Below are positions 1 through 7,420 of a DNA stretch of 22,327 nt, in pieces. The stretch covers positions 14,533-36,859 of the IMG/VR virus record IMGVR_UViG_3300030329_000509. The stretch is one strand, 5' to 3'. The position numbers and the translations under genes are program-made. Position 1 is the first letter of the stretch. Every line of letters starts with the position of its first letter. The stretch comes from a virus. The notes under the pieces are model-generated. The model was not told the DNA's origin and did no database searches. It saw nothing but the letters and a program-made list of their open reading frames with translations.

Positions 1-1602
1 ATTCAAGACACTTATGATGCTGCTGTTTTATCAGTTGCTACAACTTTAGCAGAGACTGAAACAGGTCAAAAATTTTTAAAACATTTAGAAGAAAACCCCG
101 GAGATGCTAAAGATTTAGAAGCAATTTTAGATACTGCTTCTATAATTCCTGCTGCGGGTTTAGCTATGAAAACTCCATCAGCTATAGGAAAAATAGGAAG
201 AAATTTAGACACGGAAATCAATCTCTATGAAAGTCCTAAAGAAAGTCTTAAAGCTCTAGCCAGAGGAGGCGTAAAAAGTACAGTAGTATCTTTGTTAGAC
301 GCTGTAAGTGCAAAACGTCAAGCATCAATAAGAGCTTTAGCTGGAGGTTCTCTATATAAGACGCGAGAAGCTTTAAAGCGTCTACAAGATATTAAACAGT
401 ACGGAGAAGCTGCTGCTATTGCGGATGCGTTTTTAACTAGGCAGAGTCCACAAGGAACGTATAAAGTTCTGGAATCTGCAAACATTACTTTTGATCAGAC
501 TCCTTTAGGAGTAAAATATTTTGAACCGGGAGGATTAGATATTCCTGCTACAGATACTGATAAAATTAGTAGAGTTATGGCAAAAGGATACACCGGACCA
601 AAAGCTCCTACAGAAGTTTTGAAACACTTTTTAGAAGAGATGCCTTCAATCTGGAAAGTTAAACCTGAAATAACTTCAGTAAATGTTCAACGCTTAGGCG
701 GACCTAGATCAATGGTTTTAGAAGCTTCTCCAACAGTAATACAAACTTCTACAAAATCTAAAACAAGTCCTGCAGGATCTACAATTCCTAGTCCTAGATC
801 TACTTCTGGTTTTTCAGAAATTTTGGGTTCTCAATCACCCCGTGTCATAAACAGTAAAAGACATCCTAAGGGATGGGCTAAAAGTATAAATAAAAAATTA
901 GAGAACATGGATGAAAATGACTGGAGAAATTATTTAACAAGTTTAGAATTTGACCCGCAGCCTCACACTAAAGAAGGTCAAAAAATGAAAAATAAAAAAG
1001 CATACAAAAAAAATAAATTGAATCCTAAATTTTGGGAAGCTGACGGAAAAAAATATGTATCCTTTCAACAGTCTCACACATCTACAGATAAAGTTTTAGG
1101 CGGTGTTAATGATTTTATGACTTTAGACATAACAGGCGGCAAAAAAGATATAAAACTTTATACAATTATATCAGATGCTCACGATCTAAAAGTACTCGGT
1201 AAAGACCTTATTCCGCCGGGCGGATCTCAACTAATTAATGTGTTTCCTGCTGTTACTCACAACATTTCAAAAGGTGTCACTTACAACGTAAAAGATAAAC
1301 ATTTTAAATCTTCTAAGAGTGTTCATAAAAATGAAGCTGAATTAGCAGCACAACAATTAGAAGAAGCTACAGGAATTAAACGGCTACCACATGAAAGAGG
1401 ATCTGCAGCCCAACTTAGTAAATATCAACGTAGAGTAATGTTAGAAGTAGCTGAAGGTGCTACTCCTTTACTAAAAGACAGAGCAAGAGCAGCTAGTAAT
1501 ATATCTCTTTTAACCGCTACTCCTACTACTCTTGCGTTTGGTGGAGAACAGAGAGAAGGTAAGGTTTTAAAAAGTCTTAGAAAATCGTCGGAGGATATTT
1601 AA
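1..1602 (+). CDS. probable virion/internal protein, C-terminal part (5' truncated)
   Basis: The reading frame is open from base 1 through the first in-frame ATG at 166, so this is the last 533 codons of a longer protein and 166 should not be taken as the start. The protein is hydrophilic and lysine-rich, with an Ala/Gly-rich hydrophobic stretch near the window edge and a low-complexity Ser/Thr/Pro linker (about codons 245-275 of the visible part). I recognise no catalytic motif. It lies directly upstream of the lysis cassette (TAATG overlap with the endolysin), at the end of the late genes, where large internal virion or tail proteins of podoviruses usually sit. That role is inferred from position only. 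Confidence 0.75.
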   Translation: MQDTYDAAVLSVATTLAETETGQKFLKHLEENPGDAKDLEAILDTASIIPAAGLAMKTPSAIGKIGRNLDTEINLYESPKESLKALARGGVKSTVVSLLDAVSAKRQASIRALAGGSLYKTREALKRLQDIKQYGEAAAIADAFLTRQSPQGTYKVLESANITFDQTPLGVKYFEPGGLDIPATDTDKISRVMAKGYTGPKAPTEVLKHFLEEMPSIWKVKPEITSVNVQRLGGPRSMVLEASPTVIQTSTKSKTSPAGSTIPSPRSTSGFSEILGSQSPRVINSKRHPKGWAKSINKKLENMDENDWRNYLTSLEFDPQPHTKEGQKMKNKKAYKKNKLNPKFWEADGKKYVSFQQSHTSTDKVLGGVNDFMTLDITGGKKDIKLYTIISDAHDLKVLGKDLIPPGGSQLINVFPAVTHNISKGVTYNVKDKHFKSSKSVHKNEAELAAQQLEEATGIKRLPHERGSAAQLSKYQRRVMLEVAEGATPLLKDRARAASNISLLTATPTTLAFGGEQREGKVLKSLRKSSEDI

Positions 1603-1970
1603 TGTATAAATACTTTACAGTAGACGAGCTTCATTGTCAACACTGCGGAAGGGACGGAATGAACCAAGTCTTCATGCAGCGTGTTGAAGCTTTACGAGAG
1701 AAGGTAGGCTTTCCGTTTATTATAAGCTCTGCTTACCGCTGCCCAGAACATCCCGTAGAAGCCCGTAAAAGCTCTCCAGGGGCACATGCGTCAGGGCAAG
1801 CCCTCGATATTACCTGCAGTGGAACTAACGCTTACGAGCTTCTGAGGGCGTCTCTGGAGATGGGCTTCACAGGTATTGGGGTAAATCAGACAGGAACCTC
1901 CAGATTTATTCATCTTGACATTTTAGAAGACGCAGCAGGGAGACCTAGACCTAGAGTCTGGAGCTACTAA
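1602..1970 (+). CDS. M15-family peptidase, endolysin
   Basis: 122 aa, similar to the Peptidase_M15_3 / VanY-type zinc peptidases that phages use as endolysins to cut peptide cross-links of peptidoglycan. Seen: SAYRCPEHP (43-51), the zinc-binding signature HASGQALD (62-69; H62, D69) and the second metal/catalytic segment FIHLD (102-106; H104, D106). Length is typical for the single-domain family. A CHCG-type cysteine pair (12 and 15) precedes the domain. The start shares its A with the upstream stop (TAATG), with the purine-rich GGAGG just before. No signal peptide is visible, so release would depend on a holin; two candidates follow directly. Confidence 0.88.
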   Translation: MYKYFTVDELHCQHCGRDGMNQVFMQRVEALREKVGFPFIISSAYRCPEHPVEARKSSPGAHASGQALDITCSGTNAYELLRASLEMGFTGIGVNQTGTSRFIHLDILEDAAGRPRPRVWSY

Positions 1971-1973
1971 TGT

Positions 1974-2342
1974 TTGTCTGCCCGGCATCTAATGGATGAC
2001 TTCGTTAGGGTTATAAATGAGGTCGGCTTCCCCATAGCCGCTTCTGCCGGGCTCGGTTATTTTATATGGAAGTTGATAATGCGGATTATCGATGGGATGG
2101 AGGGAAAGGTTGATGTTCTGGAGGAAAAAGTCGCATCGCAAATCGCAGAAATGGAAGCCCGCCTGGATGTTAAAATTGGAGCTTTACACGGTATTTTAAT
2201 TTCTCTTATAGACCGAGTGCGTAGTGTCGATAATCAGGCCATTCGCCAGGATGTTCTGCTCAAAACCCTAATTGGTAAGGCAGAACTAATAGATCTAGAT
2301 TTAATCGCCAAAGCTGTAAGAGATGACCAGCGTAAGGACTAA
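1974..2342 (+). CDS. holin-like small membrane protein with coiled coil
   Basis: 122 aa if it starts at TTG 1974, which has GGAG about 10 bases upstream; the first in-frame ATG (1992) has no ribosome site. The N-terminal third carries one hydrophobic helix (about residues 14-36), followed by a long charged region with heptad-like spacing (about 40-90). One N-terminal membrane helix plus a coiled coil resembles small phage lysis accessory proteins of the XhlA/BhlA type, and the position right after the endolysin fits. I see no motif that proves holin function. By eye this gene and the endolysin are less AT-rich than their neighbours. Confidence 0.6.
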   Translation: MSARHLMDDFVRVINEVGFPIAASAGLGYFIWKLIMRIIDGMEGKVDVLEEKVASQIAEMEARLDVKIGALHGILISLIDRVRSVDNQAIRQDVLLKTLIGKAELIDLDLIAKAVRDDQRKD

Positions 2343-2344
2343 AG

Positions 2345-2521
2345 ATGATTATAAATTTAAATACTTATAGAAATTCTAGAAGTAAAGAGGCTGAGTTAGC
2401 CTTTTACAACTCAGAGCTAAAAAGTAATATTATTAAGCGACATAAAATAGACACTGACATAGCTGTCATTGAAGATATTATACAAATTATTGAAAAAGAG
2501 ATTGAGGAAGATCAGGAATAA
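2345..2521 (+). CDS. small hypothetical protein (58 aa)
   Basis: ATG 2345 follows AAGGA with 8 bases between, and the frame runs 58 codons to TAA at 2519-2521. The protein is helical and charged, with an acidic tail (ends IEEDQE), and is probably a short coiled coil. It fills the gap between the holin-like gene and the zincin gene and its end nearly touches the next ATG (2523), so it fits the operon spacing. I do not recognise a family. In lysis cassettes such a position can hold a spanin or regulator, but no lipobox or membrane segment is present. Confidence 0.6.
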   Translation: MIINLNTYRNSRSKEAELAFYNSELKSNIIKRHKIDTDIAVIEDIIQIIEKEIEEDQE

Positions 2522-2522
2522 A

Positions 2523-2843
2523 ATGGTTATCTATACAAGATTTTCTAAAATCCTCAGCGGCGGGAGAAAAGGAATAGCTTTATGGCCTTTCGCTTTTATA
2601 GTTCCAGAACTAAAAGATGATACGGACATGGTGACTCACGAAAAAATACATTTAGCTCAGCAACAGGAGTTGTGGGTGATTCCTTTTTATGTTCTATATG
2701 TACTGTTCTGGGTAAAAGGATTGGTAAGAAGGGAGAAGAACGCTTACTTGTCTATTCCGTTTGAAAAAGAAGCTTACGCCAATGAAAAAGATGAAGTCTA
2801 TTTAGAAAATAGAAAAACTTTTTCTTGGGTTAACTACATATAG
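2523..2843 (+). CDS. mini-zincin, HExxH putative metallopeptidase
   Basis: 106 aa from ATG 2523, which has AGGA 5 bases upstream; a longer TTG-started reading from 2469 overlaps the upstream gene wholly and is less likely. The protein carries HEKIH (39-43), the zincin zinc-binding HExxH, in the context VTHEKIHLAQQ. A hydrophobic helix follows (about 51-66), then a possible third ligand at E81 or E83 in FEKEAYANE. This arrangement is that of a very small gluzincin-like metallopeptidase with a membrane-associated helix. Placed between holin-like genes, it may help lysis or process envelope proteins. The fold is inferred; the motif is seen. Confidence 0.65.
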   Translation: MVIYTRFSKILSGGRKGIALWPFAFIVPELKDDTDMVTHEKIHLAQQQELWVIPFYVLYVLFWVKGLVRREKNAYLSIPFEKEAYANEKDEVYLENRKTFSWVNYI

Positions 2844-2853
2844 AGGCGAGGGA

Positions 2854-3231
2854 ATGCTAAAAGAACTATTAGGTGGTTTAGGCGGGAAGGTAGTAGATGC
2901 TGTCTCTGCTCGTGGTGAGCGTAAGCACGAGGAGAAGGTTAAGAAGCTTGAAATAGAAGCTGCCAGACATAAAACTAAACTAGAGATGGCTATGAAAGGC
3001 CAGCAGATGGATAACTCTTGGGAACTTGAGCAAATTAGGAACTCAGGATGGAAGGATGAATTTGTTTTATTAATTCTTAGTATCCCTCTAATCCTAAGCT
3101 TTATTCCCGGTACTGTAAGCTACGTAGAAGATGGCTTCAGAGCATTGAGCCAAACTCCTGACTGGTATCAGTGGCTCATCCTCGCAGTATTTGCTGCAAT
3201 CTACGGTATACGCATATGGAGAAGAAAATAA
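2854..3231 (+). CDS. holin, gene-transfer-agent type (GTA_holin_3TM-like)
   Basis: 125 aa with a strong ribosome site (GAGGCGAGGGA) before ATG 2854. The N-terminal half is a charged amphipathic helix (about 20-60). The C-terminal half has two clear membrane helices (about 70-90 and 105-122), separated by PGTVSYVEDGF and DWYQW. The pattern of WKDEFVLL, then an IPG turn, then DWYQWLILAVFAAIYGIR, ending in basic residues, matches what I know of the GTA holin family common in alphaproteobacterial phages and gene transfer agents. It should make the inner-membrane hole that frees the M15 endolysin. Confidence 0.82.
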   Translation: MLKELLGGLGGKVVDAVSARGERKHEEKVKKLEIEAARHKTKLEMAMKGQQMDNSWELEQIRNSGWKDEFVLLILSIPLILSFIPGTVSYVEDGFRALSQTPDWYQWLILAVFAAIYGIRIWRRK

Positions 3232-3411
3232 ATGACTAAGAAAAAATCTAAAGTGAACGAAGCTGGTAATTATACCAAGCCTACTATGCGTAAAAGACTT
3301 TTTAATAAAATTAAAGCAGGTTCTAAAGGTGGTAAGGCGGGACAGTGGTCTGCTCGTAAAGCTCAAATGCTTGCTAAAGAATATAAAGCTAAAGGTGGAG
3401 GATACAAATGA
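3232..3411 (+). CDS. small basic protein (59 aa)
   Basis: ATG 3232 directly abuts the holin stop and the frame runs to TGA 3409-3411, which overlaps the next ATG at 3408 (ATGA). The protein is very basic (many Lys/Arg), with a conserved-looking core GGKAGQWSARKAQMLAKEYK and a GGGYK tail. I recall similar short proteins next to lysis genes in other marine phages, with no known role. The charge suggests nucleic-acid or virion association (inference). It is the first of three consecutive coupled basic genes. Confidence 0.72.
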   Translation: MTKKKSKVNEAGNYTKPTMRKRLFNKIKAGSKGGKAGQWSARKAQMLAKEYKAKGGGYK

Positions 3412-3659
3412 AGAAGCCTCAAAAATCTCTTAAAAAATGGACTAAGCAGCAGTGGGGAACTAAGTCTGGAAAACCTTCTACTCAAGGAAGTAAAGCTACC
3501 GGGGAAAGATACTTGCCAAAGAAAGCAAGAGAGGCGTTAAGTGATAAAGAATATGCTGCTACAACCAGAAAGAAAAGAGAAGATACTAAAAAGGGTAAGC
3601 AGCATTCTAAGCAACCTAAAAAAATTGCTAGAAAAACTAGAAAACATAGGAGAGCTTAA
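3408..3659 (+). CDS. small basic protein, DUF5872-like
   Basis: 83 aa, coupled to its neighbours on both sides (ATGA at the start, TAATG at the end). About a third of residues are Lys/Arg. The segments GERYLPKKAREALSDKEYAA and TKKGKQHSKQPKKIA look like the DUF5872 family that I remember from phages and large DNA viruses; the family number is from memory. Function is unknown. A nucleic-acid-binding or virion-packing role is a guess based on charge. Confidence 0.75.
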   Translation: MKKPQKSLKKWTKQQWGTKSGKPSTQGSKATGERYLPKKAREALSDKEYAATTRKKREDTKKGKQHSKQPKKIARKTRKHRRA

Positions 3660-3955
3660 TGGTTGACAAAGGTCGTAAAGAAAGACTGTTAAAAAAGCAC
3701 AGACTGAAGGGAGTAAACAAGCCTAAAAGAACTCCTGATCATCCTAAAAAATCTCACGTTGTTCTGGCTAAAGAAGGAGAGAAGCTGAAGCTTATAAGAT
3801 TTGGAGAGCAGGGTGCTAAGACCGCAGGTAAACCTAAGAAGGGCGAGTCTGATAGGATGAAGAAGAAGCGTAAAAGCTTTAAGGCTAGGCATGCTAAGAA
3901 CATTTCTAAAGGTAAGATGAGCGCAGCCTACTGGGCTGATAAGGCTAAGTGGTAA
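3659..3955 (+). CDS. small basic protein, DUF6321-like
   Basis: 98 aa, start overlapping the upstream stop in TAATG. Recognisable pieces are KPKRTPDHPKKSHVV near residues 22-36, LIRFGEQGAKT in the middle and the C-terminal block SFKARHAKNISKGKMSAAYW. I associate this C-terminal block with a widespread small viral family of unknown function (DUF6321, from memory). It is strongly basic. It follows the two other basic proteins and is followed by a further tiny gene whose GTG start overlaps its last codons. Confidence 0.78.
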   Translation: MVDKGRKERLLKKHRLKGVNKPKRTPDHPKKSHVVLAKEGEKLKLIRFGEQGAKTAGKPKKGESDRMKKKRKSFKARHAKNISKGKMSAAYWADKAKW

Positions 3956-4080
3956 TAGACGGCATACCAGTTTCTAGTTGGTCTAAGAGCGGTCAGGCAG
4001 AGTACGTCACTGAAAATAAAAAACTGGGAGAAGAGCGCAGACTTTCTAGAGTTTTTAGAACTATCTTCTATGAATTTTAA
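3949..4080 (+). CDS. tiny conserved-looking protein, possibly cut short by an in-frame TAA
   Basis: GTG 3949 lies inside the last codons of the upstream gene, with AAGG 4 bases before it. The frame encodes 43 aa ending in RVFRTIFYEF and TAA (4078-4080). The same frame then continues without a break for 20 sense codons (DGTVKLQDYTSDRSTVDLKI) to TGA at 4141-4143, ten bases before the next gene. The joined reading of about 64 aa looks like one small globular protein with a nonsense codon in the middle. It could be a true 43-aa protein, a recent pseudogene, or a readthrough product. Confidence 0.5.
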   Translation: MVIDGIPVSSWSKSGQAEYVTENKKLGEERRLSRVFRTIFYEF

Positions 4081-4152
4081 GATGGAACTGTTAAACTACA
4101 GGACTACACATCTGACAGATCAACTGTCGATTTAAAAATATGAGGAATAATT

Positions 4153-4380
4153 ATGGATGAAACGATTCAGTTCATAGAAACACCCGAGTCTACAGTGCTT
4201 AGAATTAATTCAGACGCCATGTCTCACTTAGGAACAACTCTTTCAGAATCTTTGCAATACGAAGATGAGAGCATGAAGAAAACTATTTTATCTTTAATGC
4301 AACAGCATAGCGCAGTTATTCTAGAAACCAGCAACAAGATAGTGATGAAGCAGAAATTAAATATCCACGCTGTCAGCTGA
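4153..4380 (+). CDS. hypothetical protein (75 aa), last rightward gene
   Basis: ATG 4153 has GAGGAA five to ten bases upstream. The product is mildly acidic and predicted helical, with no membrane segment and no motif I recognise. Its TGA lies in TCAGCTGA, the 8 bases it shares with the stop of the convergent gene on the other strand. It is the last gene of the left rightward block. Confidence 0.65.
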   Translation: MDETIQFIETPESTVLRINSDAMSHLGTTLSESLQYEDESMKKTILSLMQQHSAVILETSNKIVMKQKLNIHAVS

Positions 4381-4582
4381 GGGCGTTTAATTCATCTTCT
4401 ATAAACTTGTGTAAGTTTTCAAGCTTAGGCTCAAGTTCTTTTAAAATCTTTTTAATCGTGACAACATCTTCTTTGTAAAAGATACTGTCTACTTTTTCTT
4501 TAGGAAACTTTGAGTATTCGCTCATCAAGTTTCCAGAAGGATCTATAAAGATTTTAAAAGATATAATATTAGCTTCGTTCAT
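4373..4582 (-). CDS. hypothetical protein (69 aa), last gene of leftward operon
   Basis: Its ATG lies 14 bases inside the end of the upstream gene, and its TGA overlaps tail-to-tail with the rightward gene. The sequence is a lysine/glutamate-rich helix in its second half (KKILKELEPKLENLHKFIEDEL) after a short beta-like N-terminus (ISFKIFIDPSGN). I do not recognise the family. It is the promoter-distal end of the replication/nucleotide operon. Confidence 0.65.
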   Translation of the reverse strand: MNEANIISFKIFIDPSGNLMSEYSKFPKEKVDSIFYKEDVVTIKKILKELEPKLENLHKFIEDELNALS

Positions 4583-4772
4583 CTAGTTTTTCTTCTACTA
4601 CTAGAATTTTTTCTTTAGCAGAAGCTATCTTTTCAATCATAGCATCCATAGATTTTATAATATTAGGATGTTTTGCAACACCTACAGAGTTGTATAGATA
4701 GTTTTCTAGATTAGCAGTAGCTATAGCTATTTCTGCTTCATAAGTCATTTTAAGAGCTACTAAGTAGTCCAT
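4569..4772 (-). CDS. hypothetical protein (67 aa)
   Basis: The start shares one base with the ThyX stop (TAATG), so it is translationally coupled to thyX. The product is almost entirely helical, with alternating Ala/Ile-rich and charged stretches (EAEIAIATANLENYL, IEKIASAKEKILVVEEKL), consistent with a two-helix hairpin or small coiled coil. There is no membrane segment or motif. No function can be assigned. Confidence 0.65.
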   Translation of the reverse strand: MDYLVALKMTYEAEIAIATANLENYLYNSVGVAKHPNIIKSMDAMIEKIASAKEKILVVEEKLDERS

Positions 4773-5419
4773 TAGTTATTCTCCTCAGTTAAAACTTTCC
4801 AAGATATTTTAAAATTTTCTGTCTTAGTTATTTCATTACTAATAAGTTGAGCAATTTCCTGACACTCTTTCTGTGCATCAGCATGATTTCTTAATTTTAC
4901 TACCCTAGCAAAAGCTGCAAGAGATCCTGTCCAAATCCACTCTGTCATCATACTTTGAGGAAGCACCATTCTAGCTTGTTCAGGGGCTGCTCCTCTTTTA
5001 AGTAGCATATCATACAAAAGTTCTGAAGCTTTTAAAAGCTTTTCGTAGTTAGAAAACAGAAGATCATCATAAATGATAATGTCGTCAGATGATCCTTGTT
5101 TCTTATTCTCTGCTCTTTTTCTCCATACCGGAGGGGTATAGAAAGAGACATCAGAGTCTACGTACCTTCTACTAACTTCGTTCCACACCAATCCTACCTG
5201 ATGCTTTCCTAACTGTCTAGCAATAAACACAGGTGCTGAGATCCTGAACTGTAGTTGAGCATGTCCAAAGGGAGTCCAGTGTTTGTGTTTAGCCAAGTAA
5301 GATATTAAATTTTCATCAGATTTACGCAGCTTTGAAATTTCTTTATTAAAAGAAACACGAGCAGCATTAACAACGGTTTTATCGCTGCCCATGAAATCTA
5401 TTAATTTAACTCTAAGCAA
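4772..5419 (-). CDS. thyX: flavin-dependent thymidylate synthase ThyX
   Basis: 215 aa, the normal family length. ThyX makes dTMP from dUMP using FAD, NADPH and methylenetetrahydrofolate. Seen in order: HWTPFGHAQLQFRISAPVFIARQ (47-69), the signature region GKHQVGLVWNEVSRRY (71-86), and the C-terminal block ARMVLPQSMMTEWIWTGSLAAFARV with KLRNHADAQ. The signature is unusual: the canonical RHR reads KHQ and there are 8 rather than 7 residues before Ser83, while N80, E81, S83, R85 and Y86 remain. The start overlaps a tiny membrane protein gene. It works with the upstream ribonucleotide reductase in nucleotide supply for phage DNA synthesis. Confidence 0.93.
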   Translation of the reverse strand: MLRVKLIDFMGSDKTVVNAARVSFNKEISKLRKSDENLISYLAKHKHWTPFGHAQLQFRISAPVFIARQLGKHQVGLVWNEVSRRYVDSDVSFYTPPVWRKRAENKKQGSSDDIIIYDDLLFSNYEKLLKASELLYDMLLKRGAAPEQARMVLPQSMMTEWIWTGSLAAFARVVKLRNHADAQKECQEIAQLISNEITKTENFKISWKVLTEENN

Positions 5420-5549
5420 GAATAAATACCATCACACTAAGAATAAAAACAAATAAACCAATCAAAGCTAACTGCTCATGTTCTGTAACATATCCCATGT
5501 AAATATCCATGATAATGTTTTCAATATATTCTACAATTTTCTTAATCAT
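5412..5549 (-). CDS. small single-pass membrane protein (45 aa)
   Basis: ATG 5549 overlaps the ribonucleotide reductase stop as ATGA, and its TAG lies 8 bases inside thyX. The protein has an amphipathic N-terminal half and one hydrophobic helix at its end (about 27-45: QLALIGLFVFILSVMVFIL). Perfect four-base coupling on one side and overlap on the other argue that it is real in spite of its size. No family is recognised. Confidence 0.65.
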   Translation of the reverse strand: MIKKIVEYIENIIMDIYMGYVTEHEQLALIGLFVFILSVMVFILA

Positions 5550-7420
5550 AGTTCACACACTCCTGATACACAAGCAAGAGTTTGCATACCTTCTGTGTTA
5601 TCTTCATCTTCTTCAAGATCCCAGTCCATAGCTAAAGGCATTTGCTCATTAAGAGTTTTATAATCTTCAGAGTTTATTTTCTGATAAGGAGCCTGCTTAT
5701 ATACATGCTCTGACTCTGGAAGAAAGCTGATACCGCTAACGCTATCAAAGTTTTCCCAAATCCATTGACATACTGCAAAAAATGAATCATCGTTATAGTA
5801 GCATGTCATTGATGGTTTATGTTCACACCAGCTATCTTGATAAATCTTCCAAAGTTTAAGCTGTTCTAAAGAATTAAGGCTATCTACCGTAAAAGAGCCT
5901 TCAGGAGACTTCTGAGGAAATGAGAATACCCAGTTAGAGCTATTCATTACATCTTCTTCATGTGGAAACCCAAAGGAGATCATAGCAGTTGCCAGTGGAT
6001 CTTTCTTATCTGCACGTACAGTCCTGATATAGTAGTCACTAAACCTTGGATGAATACCAGAAGCACTGTCAGTTAGCTGAGATACTGTACCAGAAGGCTT
6101 AACACACGTTACAGCAGTAGATTGATTAATACCAAGCTCTCCAGCCATAACTTTATTGGTCTCTACAGCAATCTCCCGCAACTCAGATAAGAATCTAGCG
6201 GTAGCCTCCTCTCCTGCACTACCATTGGTAATAGGACAATCCATAATACCTGTTAAAGATACTCCGAGCAAGGCTTCTTCTTCAGTATTACGTTTCCAGA
6301 TGTTGCGAAGGTACCTAAAATCTGTCAGAGTAGCCTGCAAAGTCCCTAAAATTGTAGCCTGTTGGACTTTAACCCTTAGAGTCTGCTTCGTATCTGTAGA
6401 TCTTACTACAACTTCTGAAAGATTACAGAACTGATACGGCCTGAGAATAATTTCAGAGCAAGGATTAGTACCAAACTTATGATCAGTATCTCTTCTGCCA
6501 TTTCTAGCAGCCACATTCTTAGCTGCTACACGGCTAAAGATACCACGCTCTCCTGATTTACTTTCGTAGAGTCGCTTCATCTCACTGACATAAGTGTCAA
6601 AGTCTGGCTTCTCAGAATAGACAGCACTGTTATTAGCTAAAGCTCGCTGACCATTGGTCAAATACCATTCACCGTTCTTAGCATTAGCCATACGGTTATC
6701 TGTAACATTACTTAGGCTTATCAAGGCAGACCTACGCACCCCTCCTACTACAACAATGTCCGCAATCTTACATACAAGATCGTGGCATTCAAGAGACGTG
6801 AGCTTCCTACCAGCAGCACCTTTGAATAGGTCTACTGTGAAATTAAACAGGTCTGCCAGAGGCTCTGGTCCTGAAGCACGACCACCAAAAGTCTTCAGTC
6901 TAGCCCCTGCAGGACGTACTCTAGTTAAATCACACTTAGGAACCTTGCCAGCATACAAAAGACTGATAAGCTCTCTGAAGGCAGAGGCCCAGCCAATCTT
7001 ACTATCAGATACAATAATAGTTGATTCTGTTATGTGAAAGCTGTCAGCAACTACTGGAAGCTGCGTAACGTAATCTCTCTCGACGCTAAAGCCAACTCCT
7101 GTACCGTTCAGGAGAATATACATTAGCTCATCAAAGGAGCGAGGATTATCAATAGGGAGATAAGAACAATTGTATCCTGCTACATTATCCCTATCAAGAG
7201 CTTCCCCTGCGGTCATCATACAACGCATAGAAGGCATAATATCATGATTATGTATAGAAGTATAAAGCTCATCCCAATCAATTTCAAAGAGATCAGGATT
7301 TCTATCTTTGAAGAAATTAATATATCTTTCTACAGTTTCTTTCCAAGTTTCTCTACGCTTCTCATCATCTAGGTAACGTGCGTATCTACTTTTGTGAATA
7401 TAATGTTGATACTGATTCAT
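5546..7420 (-). CDS. nrdJ: adenosylcobalamin-dependent (class II) ribonucleotide reductase, monomeric RTPR type
   Basis: 624 aa. It reduces ribonucleoside triphosphates to deoxyribonucleotides using a B12 radical. Visible active-site residues: C85 in AGYNCSYLP and C332 in FCNLSEV as the dithiol pair, C321 and E323 in NPCSEI as the thiyl cysteine and proton donor, and a C-terminal C617/C622 shuttle pair (CVSGVC). The 11-residue spacing between C321 and C332 and the 5-residue C-terminal spacing match the Lactobacillus leichmannii enzyme as I know it; that enzyme is longer (739 aa). Being a single-chain class II enzyme, it needs no small subunit but does need host cobalamin. TAATG coupling to the upstream basic gene. 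Confidence 0.95.
   Translation of the reverse strand: MNQYQHYIHKSRYARYLDDEKRRETWKETVERYINFFKDRNPDLFEIDWDELYTSIHNHDIMPSMRCMMTAGEALDRDNVAGYNCSYLPIDNPRSFDELMYILLNGTGVGFSVERDYVTQLPVVADSFHITESTIIVSDSKIGWASAFRELISLLYAGKVPKCDLTRVRPAGARLKTFGGRASGPEPLADLFNFTVDLFKGAAGRKLTSLECHDLVCKIADIVVVGGVRRSALISLSNVTDNRMANAKNGEWYLTNGQRALANNSAVYSEKPDFDTYVSEMKRLYESKSGERGIFSRVAAKNVAARNGRRDTDHKFGTNPCSEIILRPYQFCNLSEVVVRSTDTKQTLRVKVQQATILGTLQATLTDFRYLRNIWKRNTEEEALLGVSLTGIMDCPITNGSAGEEATARFLSELREIAVETNKVMAGELGINQSTAVTCVKPSGTVSQLTDSASGIHPRFSDYYIRTVRADKKDPLATAMISFGFPHEEDVMNSSNWVFSFPQKSPEGSFTVDSLNSLEQLKLWKIYQDSWCEHKPSMTCYYNDDSFFAVCQWIWENFDSVSGISFLPESEHVYKQAPYQKINSEDYKTLNEQMPLAMDWDLEEDEDNTEGMQTLACVSGVCEL

Noticed and set aside
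2469-2522. TTG-started N-terminal extension of the zincin
   Set aside because: It overlaps the upstream 58-aa gene in another frame, and ATG 2523 has a good ribosome site at proper distance.
3094-3366. 90-codon minus-strand frame over the holin and first basic protein
   Set aside because: Antisense to two well-supported genes; no recognisable content.
6654-7037. 127-codon plus-strand frame inside the ribonucleotide reductase
   Set aside because: Antisense shadow of a certain gene with catalytic residues on the other strand.
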